Shown here one piece after another: positions 8,200-16,049 of a DNA stretch of 26,458 bases. The notes below the pieces were generated by a model. It was not told where the DNA came from and did no database searches. It worked only from the letters and a program-made list of their open reading frames with translations. The position numbers were made by a program, and so were the translations under genes. Origin of the DNA: SZUA-448 sp045593785 (GTDB taxonomy: Bacteria > Bacillota > Clostridia > Lachnospirales > Lachnospiraceae). Within the stretch, counting starts at the first letter, position 1. The number at the start of each line of letters is the position of its first letter. Where the stretch lies: positions 1 through 26,458 of the forward strand of contig JAZNXH010000164.1 of the NCBI GenBank assembly GCA_045593785.1, read 5' to 3'.

Positions 8200-8349
8200 T
8201 TAGAACAACAAGTCTTTTTTCTTTTTCAATAACTTCGCACCACTGACAATCAAAAGGATTCCTGCTACACATCCCGCAACAATCAATGTGATTCCTAATG
8301 CGAGATTCCAGCTGCCTGCAGACTTCATTGCCTTATATACCTTTTCCAT
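8200..8349 (-). CDS. 49-residue single-pass membrane micropeptide, unknown function
   Basis: A short frame of 49 codons starts with ATG 8349 and ends with TAA at 8200-8202. AGGAAGG lies seven bases before the ATG, as strong as any ribosome site in the window. The product begins MEKVYKAMKSAGSWN, has one hydrophobic helix (about residues 16-38, LALGITLIVAGCVAGILLIV) and ends in a basic tail KLLKKKKDLLF, so it would sit with the C-terminus inside by the positive-inside rule. I recall similar small proteins in Lachnospiraceae genomes but know no function. It lies between pyrE (56-base gap) and galK (45-base gap) on the same strand. Confidence 0.75.
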   Translation of the reverse strand: MEKVYKAMKSAGSWNLALGITLIVAGCVAGILLIVSGAKLLKKKKDLLF

Positions 8350-8405
8350 ATAACATCCTTCCTGTACCTTTGTCCATAAAGACCATCGATACCTATCACA
8401 GATTA

Positions 8406-9083
8406 TTATGCTTCAACCCCGTACTGCTCATAATACTTATCAATTGCTGCTTTCATGGCATCATCGATAATAATTCTGCCTTTATATTCTTTGTTATACA
8501 AATGCTCTACTACTTCTTTCATCGTAACGATTGCTGTTGTCTTAATGCCGTAAGTTTCTTCAATCTCCTTCAAGGCACTCTTCGTTCCCTTACCGCGTTC
8601 CATACGGTCAACGGATACCACAAGACCCTCTACTTTCACATCTGCCTGTGCTTTGAGAATCGGCATCGTCTCCTCAATGGAAGTACCTGCAGTCGTAACA
8701 TCCTCGATTAATACAACTTTATCGCCGTCCTTTAACGGGCTGCCCAGCAAGATACCTTTGTCGCCGTGGTCCTTTACTTCCTTACGGTTCGAGCAATAGC
8801 GTACATCCTTGCCATATTCCGTACTCATTGCAATTGAGGCCGTTACGCTGAGCGGAATCCCCTTATATGCCGGTCCAAACAGTACGTCAAAGTCCGTTCC
8901 GAAGGCACTGTTGATTGCATTGGCATAGTATTTTCCCAATAAATTCAACTGGGAACCGGTACGATAGAATCCGGTATTGATAAAGAACGGAGTATTTCTT
9001 CCGCTCTTCGTTACAAAATCACCGAAGCGTAACACTTCACAGTCTACCATAAACTCAATAAATTGTTCCTTATACTTGTCCAT
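8406..9083 (-). CDS. pyrE: Orotate phosphoribosyltransferase
   Basis: PyrE joins orotate to PRPP to give orotidine monophosphate, the fifth step of UMP synthesis. The 225-residue product has the type I PRTase binding motif VVLIEDVTTAGTSIEE and the substrate regions KSGRNTPFFIN and FGPAYKGIPL. ATG 9083 has GGAGG five bases upstream. The frame is open to 9119, but that stretch is leader sequence that folds into a hairpin. It has its own promoter downstream of pyrD, so it can be expressed separately from pyrK-pyrD. Confidence 0.97.
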   Translation of the reverse strand: MDKYKEQFIEFMVDCEVLRFGDFVTKSGRNTPFFINTGFYRTGSQLNLLGKYYANAINSAFGTDFDVLFGPAYKGIPLSVTASIAMSTEYGKDVRYCSNRKEVKDHGDKGILLGSPLKDGDKVVLIEDVTTAGTSIEETMPILKAQADVKVEGLVVSVDRMERGKGTKSALKEIEETYGIKTTAIVTMKEVVEHLYNKEYKGRIIIDDAMKAAIDKYYEQYGVEA

Positions 9084-9098
9084 ACAAACCTCCGTTCT

Positions 9099-9125
9099 GA
9101 AGCAGAGCAACCGGCTCACAGCTTC
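9099..9125 (-). promoter_or_regulatory. Leader hairpin of pyrE
   Basis: On the minus strand GAAGC (9121-9125) and GAGC pair with GCTC and GCTTC (9099-9103) around a CGGTT loop, with a small internal bulge. It lies in the roughly 65-base leader just before the GGAGG of pyrE. It has no T-run, so it is not a simple terminator. It could affect translation or be incidental. Confidence 0.4.
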
Positions 9126-9154
9126 CTCTCATCTCATATATTTTTATCCGATGT

Positions 9155-9183
9155 ATCGTATCACAAACCATACGGTTTTTCAA
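9155..9183 (-). promoter_or_regulatory. Probable promoter of pyrE
   Basis: On the minus strand TTGAAA (9178-9183), a 17-base spacer and TACGAT (9155-9160) lie in the pyrD-pyrE gap. The predicted start is near 9149. The spacer contains the short palindrome AACCGTATGGTT. Confidence 0.65.
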
Positions 9184-9212
9184 TCCTATTTTCCACGGCT
9201 CGCACCGATACA

Positions 9213-10115
9213 TTATTTCACACAGCCAATTAGTTCATTGATATCCTCAATGCCGCATTTCTTCATATAACTTTCGATTCCGACGATTGTCTTTACCGTT
9301 GCATACGGATCATGGAAATTTGCAGTTCCAATCGATACTGCTGTTGCACCTGCCATAATAAACTCCAACGCATCTTCCGCATTGCTGATACCGCCCATAC
9401 CGATAATCGGCACCTTCACAGCATTGGCTGCCTGATATACCATACGTACTGCCACCGGTTTAATCGCCGGACCGGATAAACCGCCGGTCTTATTTGCTAA
9501 GACAAAATTACGGCGGTGAATATCAATCTTCATACCGGTCAGGGTGTTAATCAGTGAAATCGCATCTGCGCCACCGGCTTCTGCCGCCTTCGCCGTCTCG
9601 GTAATATCCGTAACATTCGGACTCAGCTTGATAATCAACGGTTGTTTTGCATATTTCTTCAATGTTGAAGTAATCATCTCAACGGACTCAGCCTTCTGAC
9701 CAAAAGCAATGCCGCCTTCCTTTACATTCGGGCAAGAAATATTAATCTCCATCAAATCCACACTACTGTCAGCCAGACGCTCTACGACTGCAATGTAGTC
9801 TTCTGCCGTCTTGCCACAGACATTCACAATCACTTTCGTATCGTACTGCTGAAGGAACGGCAAATCACGCTCCATGAACAAATCAATGCCCGGATTCTGC
9901 AGCCCCACTGCATTCAGCATACCGCTTGCCGTCTCAGCAATACGCGGGGTCGGATTCCCTGCCCACGGAATTGCAGCAACGCCCTTGGTCACAACTGCAC
10001 CAAGTGCATTCAAATCAACAAACTCACTGTATTCCATACCGGAGCCAAAGGTTCCGGATGCGGTCATCACCGGATTTTTCAGGGTAACTCCTGCAATTTT
10101 AACTTCTGTATTCAT
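9213..10115 (-). CDS. pyrD: Dihydroorotate dehydrogenase B (NAD+), catalytic subunit
   Basis: This FMN enzyme oxidises dihydroorotate to orotate. The 300-residue class 1B protein starts MNTEVKIAGVTLKNPVMTASG. It has the catalytic cysteine C128 in INISCPNVKEGG (class 1 uses cysteine, class 2 serine) and FMN/phosphate-binding stretches such as GMGGISNAEDALEFIMAGA. It needs the PyrK electron-transfer subunit, which is encoded immediately upstream with a 21-base gap. The two thus form the NAD-linked heterotetramer typical of Gram-positive bacteria. Confidence 0.97.
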   Translation of the reverse strand: MNTEVKIAGVTLKNPVMTASGTFGSGMEYSEFVDLNALGAVVTKGVAAIPWAGNPTPRIAETASGMLNAVGLQNPGIDLFMERDLPFLQQYDTKVIVNVCGKTAEDYIAVVERLADSSVDLMEINISCPNVKEGGIAFGQKAESVEMITSTLKKYAKQPLIIKLSPNVTDITETAKAAEAGGADAISLINTLTGMKIDIHRRNFVLANKTGGLSGPAIKPVAVRMVYQAANAVKVPIIGMGGISNAEDALEFIMAGATAVSIGTANFHDPYATVKTIVGIESYMKKCGIEDINELIGCVK

Positions 10116-10136
10116 ATATACTCCATCCCGATCATC

Positions 10137-10910
10137 TTATTTTGTAAAATCAATCTCCGTTGCCAGGAACACCGGACCATCTTTACAGATACGTGCATTG
10201 TTCACGTTACTGTGATGGTCTTTTTCTTTTGTCTTGCAAATACATCCAAGACATGCTCCGATACCGCAAGCCATGCGTTCTTCCAGGGAAATCTGTGCCG
10301 GAATCCCCAATTCCTCTGCATAAGTACTGATACCGCGAAGCATCGGCATCGGTCCGCAGGAATAAATCATGTCACCGGTTACGTTCATCGCCTTCATGGC
10401 ATCCACTACATTGCCTTTTGTACCGCAGCTTCCGTCTTCCGTTGCGATGATTACTTCACCGTACTTTGTAAACTCTCCGTCCAGATAACGTACATCACGA
10501 TAACCGAGTACAATCGTCTTCTTACAATCCAGCTGTTTTGCCAGCTCTAACATCGGCGGAATACCGATACCTCCACCAATCAGAATCGCTTTTCCTTCCT
10601 TCTGAAGTGTATAGCCGTTGCCCAGAGGTCCCATGATATCTACGCCCTGTCCTGCTGTCATATGTGCAAACTCATCCGTTCCCGCACCTGCTACACGGAA
10701 CACAATACGAAGAGCACCTCTCTGCTTGTCCACTTCACAGATACTAATCGGACGCGGAAGCAGACGGCTCTTATCTTCACAATATACCGAAATAAACTGT
10801 CCCGGTTTTGCAAGCAGTGATGCTGCTCTGTTTTCCAGCCACATGCTGTAAATACCCGCTGAAACCATCTCGTTGGAAAGCACGGTTGCTCTTTGTTTTA
10901 CAATATTCAT
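10137..10910 (-). CDS. pyrK: Dihydroorotate dehydrogenase B, electron transfer subunit
   Basis: PyrK carries FAD and a [2Fe-2S] cluster that move electrons from PyrD's FMN to NAD+. The 257-residue product has the flavin-binding LLPRPISICEV near residue 50, the NAD-binding ILIGGGIGIPPML (109-121), CGPMPML, and the C-terminal cluster cysteines C215, C220, C223 and C242 in CGIGACLGC and RICKDGPVF. ATG 10910 has GAGG six bases upstream. It is the first gene of the pyrK-pyrD unit. Its leader contains a compact hairpin and a plausible promoter. Confidence 0.97.
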   Translation of the reverse strand: MNIVKQRATVLSNEMVSAGIYSMWLENRAASLLAKPGQFISVYCEDKSRLLPRPISICEVDKQRGALRIVFRVAGAGTDEFAHMTAGQGVDIMGPLGNGYTLQKEGKAILIGGGIGIPPMLELAKQLDCKKTIVLGYRDVRYLDGEFTKYGEVIIATEDGSCGTKGNVVDAMKAMNVTGDMIYSCGPMPMLRGISTYAEELGIPAQISLEERMACGIGACLGCICKTKEKDHHSNVNNARICKDGPVFLATEIDFTK

Positions 10911-10926
10911 TCGTAACCTCGTCTCT

Positions 10927-10945
10927 GCACCGTATATTACGGCGC
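10927..10945 (-). promoter_or_regulatory. Leader hairpin of pyrK
   Basis: GCGCCGTA and TACGGTGC form an 8-bp stem (one G-U pair) with a three-base loop, between the proposed promoter and the ribosome site. No T-run follows. It lacks the PyrR-binding-loop consensus as far as I can see, so a pyrimidine-sensing role is only a guess. Confidence 0.4.
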
Positions 10946-10963
10946 AATGTATTCATAAACTCC

Positions 10964-10992
10964 ATAATAGTTCTTTAACCTTATTTAGTCTA
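10964..10992 (-). promoter_or_regulatory. Possible promoter of pyrK-pyrD
   Basis: On the minus strand TAGACT (10987-10992), a 17-base spacer and TATTAT (10964-10969). The -10 matches five of six consensus bases, the -35 four of six. The predicted start is near 10957, about 47 bases before the ATG. Confidence 0.5.
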
Positions 10993-11033
10993 CCATAAGC
11001 AAAGGGAAAATGAAACACTTTTTTGAGTCAGAA

Positions 11034-11081
11034 TGTGGGATTTGCATCCGCGTCACTGTCTGTACTTCTGCAAATCCCACA
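11034..11081 (-). terminator. Long perfect hairpin after the LysM gene
   Basis: A 13-bp perfect stem (TGTGGGATTTGCA at 11034-11046 with its complement at 11069-11081) encloses a 22-base loop. It begins 20 bases after the LysM gene stop. A classical T-run is missing on the minus strand, where TTCTGACTC follows, so it may be a terminator of atypical form or an mRNA 3'-end stabiliser. Confidence 0.5.
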
Positions 11082-11100
11082 CAAACTCCGGCCTATTGCA

Positions 11101-11409
11101 TTACTCTCTCGGTTGTGGACGTTCCGGTCTCATCGGCGGCTGTGGTCGATCCGGTCTTCCCGGCATCGGCGGTTGCGGACGTTCCGGTCTTCCCGGCATC
11201 GGTGGCCGGCCCGGTGTGCATACCTGCTGACAAAGTCCATACATAGGAATACAAACCTTTGCCCCAATCTGCAAATTATAGATATCTGCAAGTGGATTTG
11301 CCTTAAGAATCAGTGCAACCGGCACCTGAAATCTTCCACTGATGGAATACAAGGTATCCCCTTCTTTAATGGTATATACGATTCCTCCACAAGAATTGTA
11401 ATACTGCAT
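11101..11409 (-). CDS. Small LysM-domain protein with proline/arginine-rich repeat tail
   Basis: The 102-residue product has one LysM domain at about residues 10-55 (YTIKEGDTLYSISGRF...ILKANP...NLQIGAKVCIP). A tail follows of tandem PGRPERPQPPM-type units (residues 66-102). LysM binds GlcNAc-containing glycans such as peptidoglycan. There is no signal peptide or membrane segment, which fits clostridial LysM proteins that coat spores from the mother-cell side, though that role is inferred. Four cysteines (C7, C53, C60, C64) could crosslink. ATG 11409 has GGAGG five bases upstream and is preferred over ATG 11427, which has none. No clear vegetative promoter is visible upstream, which would suit a sporulation sigma factor. 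Confidence 0.82.
   Translation of the reverse strand: MQYYNSCGGIVYTIKEGDTLYSISGRFQVPVALILKANPLADIYNLQIGAKVCIPMYGLCQQVCTPGRPPMPGRPERPQPPMPGRPDRPQPPMRPERPQPRE
11111..11203. repeat. Tandem 33-bp repeat inside the LysM gene
   Basis: Three adjacent units (27, 33 and 33 bases, each opening GGYTGYGGNCG) encode the 11-residue proline/arginine-rich repeats. The first unit lacks six bases. The copies are close to identical, so repeat number may vary by slippage. Confidence 0.8.
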
Positions 11410-11512
11410 ACACTCCTCCGAATACACTATATTGCTCTATTATTCTATTCCATCTTCTTTTATCGGTTACCGAAGCATATGTGAACATTTCGTCAAATTT
11501 TATTATATTCTG

Positions 11513-11541
11513 TTGAAATATTAAAATTCTTGAAGTATAAT
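11513..11541 (+). promoter_or_regulatory. Strong promoter of the activase fusion gene
   Basis: TTGAAA (11513-11518), a 17-base spacer and a perfect TATAAT (11536-11541). The predicted start near 11548 leaves a leader of about 70 bases. This contains a weak 6-bp hairpin (ATGTAG/CTACAT, 11573-11593) and then the GAGGGG ribosome site. Confidence 0.85.
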
Positions 11542-11618
11542 CATGTTTGATTTGGTTTTTACAGAACGCATGATGTAGTTTTCATTTCTACATTCATATG
11601 TATTTTGAGGGGAAATAT

Positions 11619-14600
11619 ATGAGTAACACAAATTATTTTCTTGGAATTGATATCGGTTCCACCACGGTAAAAATTGCGATTATTGATGAGACTAATCAAT
11701 TACTTTTTTCTGATTATGAGCGTCACTTTGCCAATATTCAGGCAACCTTAGCGAACTTGCTGCTCCGCGCACACGAACAGCTCGGCGACATTCAAATCAC
11801 AGCTCGCATCACCGGTTCCGGCGGTCTTACCATTGCAAAGCATCTGAACATCGGCTTCGTTCAGGAGGTTGTAGCAGTTGCTACCTCCCTGCAGGATTAT
11901 GCTCCGCAGACCGACGTGGCAATTGAACTTGGTGGCGAAGATGCCAAGATTATTTACTTTACCAACGGTATTGAACAGCGAATGAACGGAATCTGTGCCG
12001 GAGGTACCGGTTCTTTTATCGACCAAATGGCAAGTCTCTTGAAGACAGATGCTACCGGTCTGAATACATACGCCAAAGACTACAAAGCAATTTACCCGAT
12101 TGCTGCACGTTGCGGTGTATTTGCTAAGACAGATATCCAGCCGCTCATCAACGAAGGGGCAACCAAACCGGACCTTTCCGCCTCTATCTTCCAGGCTGTG
12201 GTGAACCAGACAATCAGTGGACTTGCATGCGGCAAACCAATTCGCGGAAATGTTGCCTTCTTAGGCGGACCGCTGCATTTCCTGTCTGAATTAAAAGCTG
12301 CCTTTATCCGTACCCTGAAATTAACACCGGAGCAGACCATTGCTCCGGAACATTCGCATCTGTTTGCTGCCCTTGGCTCTGCTATGCATGCAAACACTGC
12401 CGATACCACTTCCGTCTCCAATGATACCCCCGTATCACTCAAAGAATTAGCTGACCGACTGAACACCGGTATTGAGATGGAGTTTGAAGTCAACCGTATG
12501 ACACCACTCTTTGAGACAGAAACGGACTACACTAATTTCTGTGAGCGTCATGCTACAAATACCGTCAAAAAAGCAAACCTTTCCGAATATGAAGGAAACT
12601 GCTTCCTCGGTATCGATGCAGGTTCTACTACAACCAAAGCTGCCCTCATCGGTGAGGACGGCTCGTTGCTGTATTCCTTTTACAGCAACAACAACGGAAG
12701 TCCGTTGAAGACAACCCTCAAGGCCATCAAAGAAATTTACGAATATCTGCCTTCCCGTGCACGCATCGTGCGCTCCTGTTCGACCGGCTACGGCGAGCAT
12801 CTGATTAAGGCAGCATTAATGTTGGACGAAGGTGAAGTAGAGACCGTGGCGCATTACCATGCTGCTGCTTTCTTCGAGCCGGAAGTCGACTGCATCCTTG
12901 ACATCGGCGGTCAGGATATGAAGTGCATTAAGATCAAGAACGGTTCCGTTGACAGTGTACAACTCAACGAAGCGTGTTCTTCAGGCTGTGGTTCCTTCAT
13001 CGAGACTTTTGCCAAGTCTTTAAGCTACGAAGTGTCGGATTTTGCACAGATAGCTCTCTTTGCGAAGAACCCGGTTGATCTTGGTACCCGTTGTACCGTA
13101 TTCATGAATTCCAAGGTAAAACAGGCACAGAAAGAAGGAGCTACCGTTGCAGACATTTCCTCCGGGCTTGCTTATTCCGTTATCAAAAACGCCCTCTACA
13201 AAGTAATCAAGATTACCGACCCGAAGGACCTCGGAAAAAAGGTAGTGGTTCAGGGCGGTACCTTCTATAACAATGCTGTTCTTCGTGCATTTGAAACCAT
13301 TGCCGGTTGTAACGCAGTACGCCCGGACATTGCAGGTATTATGGGCGCCTTTGGTGCTGCTCTCGTTGCCCGTGCTCACTACAGCGGTCAGGCAACAACC
13401 ATGCTCACGATTGAACAGATTAACGAGCTGCGTTTCGAATCTTCCATGACCCGTTGCAAAGGCTGCACCAACAGCTGTCTGCTTACCATCAACCGCTTTA
13501 CCGGAGGACGCCAGTATGTGTCCGGCAACCGCTGTGAGCGTGGTCTTGGCAAGGAAAAAAACAAAGAAAATATCCCGAACCTTTTCGCCTATAAGATGAA
13601 ACGTATCTTTGATTATGCTTCTCTTCCGGTAGAAAATGCTCCTCGCGGCGAGGTCGGTATCCCCCGCGTATTAAATCTGTATGAGAACTATCCGTTCTGG
13701 CACACGTTCTTTACCAAGCTCGGTTACCGTGTAGTTCTATCCCCGGAATCCACGCACAAGCTCTACGAACTCGGTATTGAGTCCATTGCGAGCGAATCCG
13801 AGTGTTATCCGGCAAAGCTGGCACATGGACATGTTACCTGGTTGATCGGGCAGGGACTGAAATTCATCTTTTATCCTTGTATTCCGTATGAACGCAAAGA
13901 AATCGACGGTGTCGGTAACCATTATAACTGTCCAATCGTAACCTCATACGGTGAAAATATTAAGAATAATATCGAAGAACTCCGTGACCCTTCGATTGAT
14001 TATATGAATCCTTTCCTTTCCTTTGAAAGTGAGGAGATTGTATCCAAACGCCTTACCGAAATTTTCAGTGAGCGTGGCATCCCTGCTGATGAAGTCCGCT
14101 CTGCTGCGTCTGCAGCATGGACCGAGATGGCACTGGCACGAAAAGACATCGCTGACAAGGGCGAAGAAACCCTGAAGTATTTACAAGAGACCGGTCGTAC
14201 CGGTATTGTACTTGCAGGCCGCCCGTATCATCTGGATCCGGAAATCAACCACGGTATTCCGGAACTGATTACCTCCTATGGCGTAGCAGTCTTCACAGAA
14301 GACAGTATCTCACATCTTGGAACCGTAGCACGCCCAATGATTGTCATCGACCAATGGATGTACCACTCCCGTCTGTATGCTGCAGCATCCTTTGTTGCAA
14401 CACAACCGAACCTTGAACTGGTACAGTTAAACTCATTCGGTTGCGGTCTGGACGCCGTTACCACGGATGGAGTGAACGATATATTGTCTGCCGCCGGTAA
14501 GATCTACACCCTGCTCAAAATTGACGAAATCAGTAACCTCGGTGCCGTACGTATCCGTATCCGCTCACTTCTGTCCGCAATCAAAGACCGAAAAGACAAA

Positions 14601-15923
14601 CGGAATGCTCTCCGCCAAACCAAACAACCCGGTTTGGCAGAACAACTCTGTCTGGACGAACTTGCTGCAAGTAAAGAAGCTGCATATCAACGTGCTATAT
14701 TTACGGAAGAAATGCGAAAAGAATACACAATTCTCTGTCCGCAGATGTCACCAATCCACTTTGAATTTTTGGAACCGGCAATGCGCTCCGGCGGTTTCAA
14801 CGTAGAAATACTCCCGAACGATAACCGTACTGCGATTGACGTCGGCCTGAAGTACGTGAATAACGATGCCTGCTTCCCGTCCCTGATTGTCGTCGGACAA
14901 ATTATGGAGGCACTTCTCTCCGGCCGTTATGATACCAACAAAGTAGCCGTTATCATCACACAAACCGGCGGCGGCTGCCGTGCTACCAATTACATCGGAT
15001 TCATCCGTCGTGCCTTGAAAAAAGCAGGATTAGAACATATTCCGGTTATCTCCTTAAGTGCACAAGGCTTTGAGAAGAACCCCGGCTTCAAGGTTACTCT
15101 TCCGGTATTAACCCGTTGTATGCAGGCGCTGATTTATGGTGACTTATTCATGCGGGTTGTTTACCGCACCCGTCCTTATGAAGCAGTTCCGGGTTCGGTC
15201 AATGCCCTGCACAAAAAATGGAGTGAAATCTGTAAAAGATCCGTTGCAAACGGCAATTTAAGAGAATTCCGCAGAAATCTTGTAAATATCGTAAAAGAAT
15301 TTGACGAAATTCCGCTCGATGAAAGTATCAAAAAACCGAAAGTCGGCGTTGTCGGTGAGATTCTGGTAAAATTCCTTCCTGCCGCCAACAACTATCTGGT
15401 TGATTTGCTTGAAGCCGAGGGCGCAGAAGCCGTTGTTCCAGACCTTTTGGACTTCTTAAGTTACAGTTTCTACAACAATATCTATAAGCATCAGTACCTT
15501 GGAAAAAGCAAACAATCTGCCTTGCTTACAAAACTGATTATCCAGGCCCTGAACTGGCTTAGAAAAGATATGAATGAAGCACTTGACAAGAGCAAACGCT
15601 TCACTGCTCCGCCAAAGATTGAAACACTTGCCAAGTATGCTGAGCCGATTGTCTCCATTGGCAACCAGACCGGTGAAGGATGGTTCTTAACCGGTGAGAT
15701 GATTGAGCTCATTCACAGCGGTGCTCCAAACATTGTCTGTGCACAGCCGTTCGCCTGCCTGCCAAACCACATTGTAGGCAAAGGTGTTATCAAAGAACTT
15801 CGCCGCTGCTATCCGGAGGCAAATATCGTTGCCGTTGATTACGATCCGGGTGCCAGTGAAGTAAATCAGCTGAACCGCATCAAACTAATGCTGGCAAGTG
15901 CGGTACGGAATATGAAGCCATGA
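11619..15923 (+). CDS. Giant 2-hydroxyacyl-CoA dehydratase activase-related fusion protein
   Basis: This 1434-residue protein joins four parts. Two BcrAD/BadFG-type ASKHA ATPase domains start at about residue 8 (LGIDIGSTTVK) and 328 (FLGIDAGSTTTK). Each keeps cluster-type cysteines: C126 and C165 in the first, at nearly the same positions as the [4Fe-4S] ligands of activator HgdC, and C453, C457 and C492 in the second. A cysteine motif follows (C613, C616, C620, C639), then a DUF2229-like domain (about 680-960, with ESECYPAKLAHGH and FGCGLDA). The end is a dehydratase-subunit-like region (about 1040-1430, with ACFPSLIVVGQ, GGGCRATNY and QPFACLPNH). Activators of this family use ATP to push electrons to very low potential for radical dehydration or ring reduction. 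The substrate is unknown, and no CoA-transferase or dehydratase gene lies next to it. ATG 11619 has GAGGGG six bases upstream; the frame's ATG at 11598 has none. Confidence 0.9.
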   Translation: MSNTNYFLGIDIGSTTVKIAIIDETNQLLFSDYERHFANIQATLANLLLRAHEQLGDIQITARITGSGGLTIAKHLNIGFVQEVVAVATSLQDYAPQTDVAIELGGEDAKIIYFTNGIEQRMNGICAGGTGSFIDQMASLLKTDATGLNTYAKDYKAIYPIAARCGVFAKTDIQPLINEGATKPDLSASIFQAVVNQTISGLACGKPIRGNVAFLGGPLHFLSELKAAFIRTLKLTPEQTIAPEHSHLFAALGSAMHANTADTTSVSNDTPVSLKELADRLNTGIEMEFEVNRMTPLFETETDYTNFCERHATNTVKKANLSEYEGNCFLGIDAGSTTTKAALIGEDGSLLYSFYSNNNGSPLKTTLKAIKEIYEYLPSRARIVRSCSTGYGEHLIKAALMLDEGEVETVAHYHAAAFFEPEVDCILDIGGQDMKCIKIKNGSVDSVQLNEACSSGCGSFIETFAKSLSYEVSDFAQIALFAKNPVDLGTRCTVFMNSKVKQAQKEGATVADISSGLAYSVIKNALYKVIKITDPKDLGKKVVVQGGTFYNNAVLRAFETIAGCNAVRPDIAGIMGAFGAALVARAHYSGQATTMLTIEQINELRFESSMTRCKGCTNSCLLTINRFTGGRQYVSGNRCERGLGKEKNKENIPNLFAYKMKRIFDYASLPVENAPRGEVGIPRVLNLYENYPFWHTFFTKLGYRVVLSPESTHKLYELGIESIASESECYPAKLAHGHVTWLIGQGLKFIFYPCIPYERKEIDGVGNHYNCPIVTSYGENIKNNIEELRDPSIDYMNPFLSFESEEIVSKRLTEIFSERGIPADEVRSAASAAWTEMALARKDIADKGEETLKYLQETGRTGIVLAGRPYHLDPEINHGIPELITSYGVAVFTEDSISHLGTVARPMIVIDQWMYHSRLYAAASFVATQPNLELVQLNSFGCGLDAVTTDGVNDILSAAGKIYTLLKIDEISNLGAVRIRIRSLLSAIKDRKDKRNALRQTKQPGLAEQLCLDELAASKEAAYQRAIFTEEMRKEYTILCPQMSPIHFEFLEPAMRSGGFNVEILPNDNRTAIDVGLKYVNNDACFPSLIVVGQIMEALLSGRYDTNKVAVIITQTGGGCRATNYIGFIRRALKKAGLEHIPVISLSAQGFEKNPGFKVTLPVLTRCMQALIYGDLFMRVVYRTRPYEAVPGSVNALHKKWSEICKRSVANGNLREFRRNLVNIVKEFDEIPLDESIKKPKVGVVGEILVKFLPAANNYLVDLLEAEGAEAVVPDLLDFLSYSFYNNIYKHQYLGKSKQSALLTKLIIQALNWLRKDMNEALDKSKRFTAPPKIETLAKYAEPIVSIGNQTGEGWFLTGEMIELIHSGAPNIVCAQPFACLPNHIVGKGVIKELRRCYPEANIVAVDYDPGASEVNQLNRIKLMLASAVRNMKP

Positions 15924-15956
15924 TTATTTTTGTGTTCCATTTAGTTTTCGGAAATC

Positions 15957-16004
15957 AAAAGTGCTGAAACAGTTGACTTTACATCAATTGTTTCAGCACT
16001 TTTT
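15957..16004. terminator. Strong bidirectional terminator between the activase fusion and ung
   Basis: A 20-base arm (15957-15976, starting AAAAGTGCTGAAACA) pairs with 15984-16003 apart from one G-U position, around a seven-base loop CTTTACA. T-runs lie on both strands, so it can end both convergent genes. Confidence 0.93.
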
Positions 16005-16049
16005 ACATCGCATTATCTATTATTCACTTTACAACAGCACAACTTCTCA

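Noticed and set aside
9151..9213. 8-bp inverted repeat ATGTATCG / CGATACAT flanking the pyrE promoter
   Set aside because: The arms are 47 bases apart with no T-run. An 8-bp match in a gap of this size is expected by chance fairly often.
11463..11473. Short palindrome TCGGTTACCGA between the LysM gene and the activase promoter
   Set aside because: Eleven bases, no clear position relative to a promoter, probably chance.
11573..11593. Weak hairpin ATGTAG/CTACAT in the activase leader
   Set aside because: Only six A/T-rich pairs with a nine-base loop; too weak to call a regulator.
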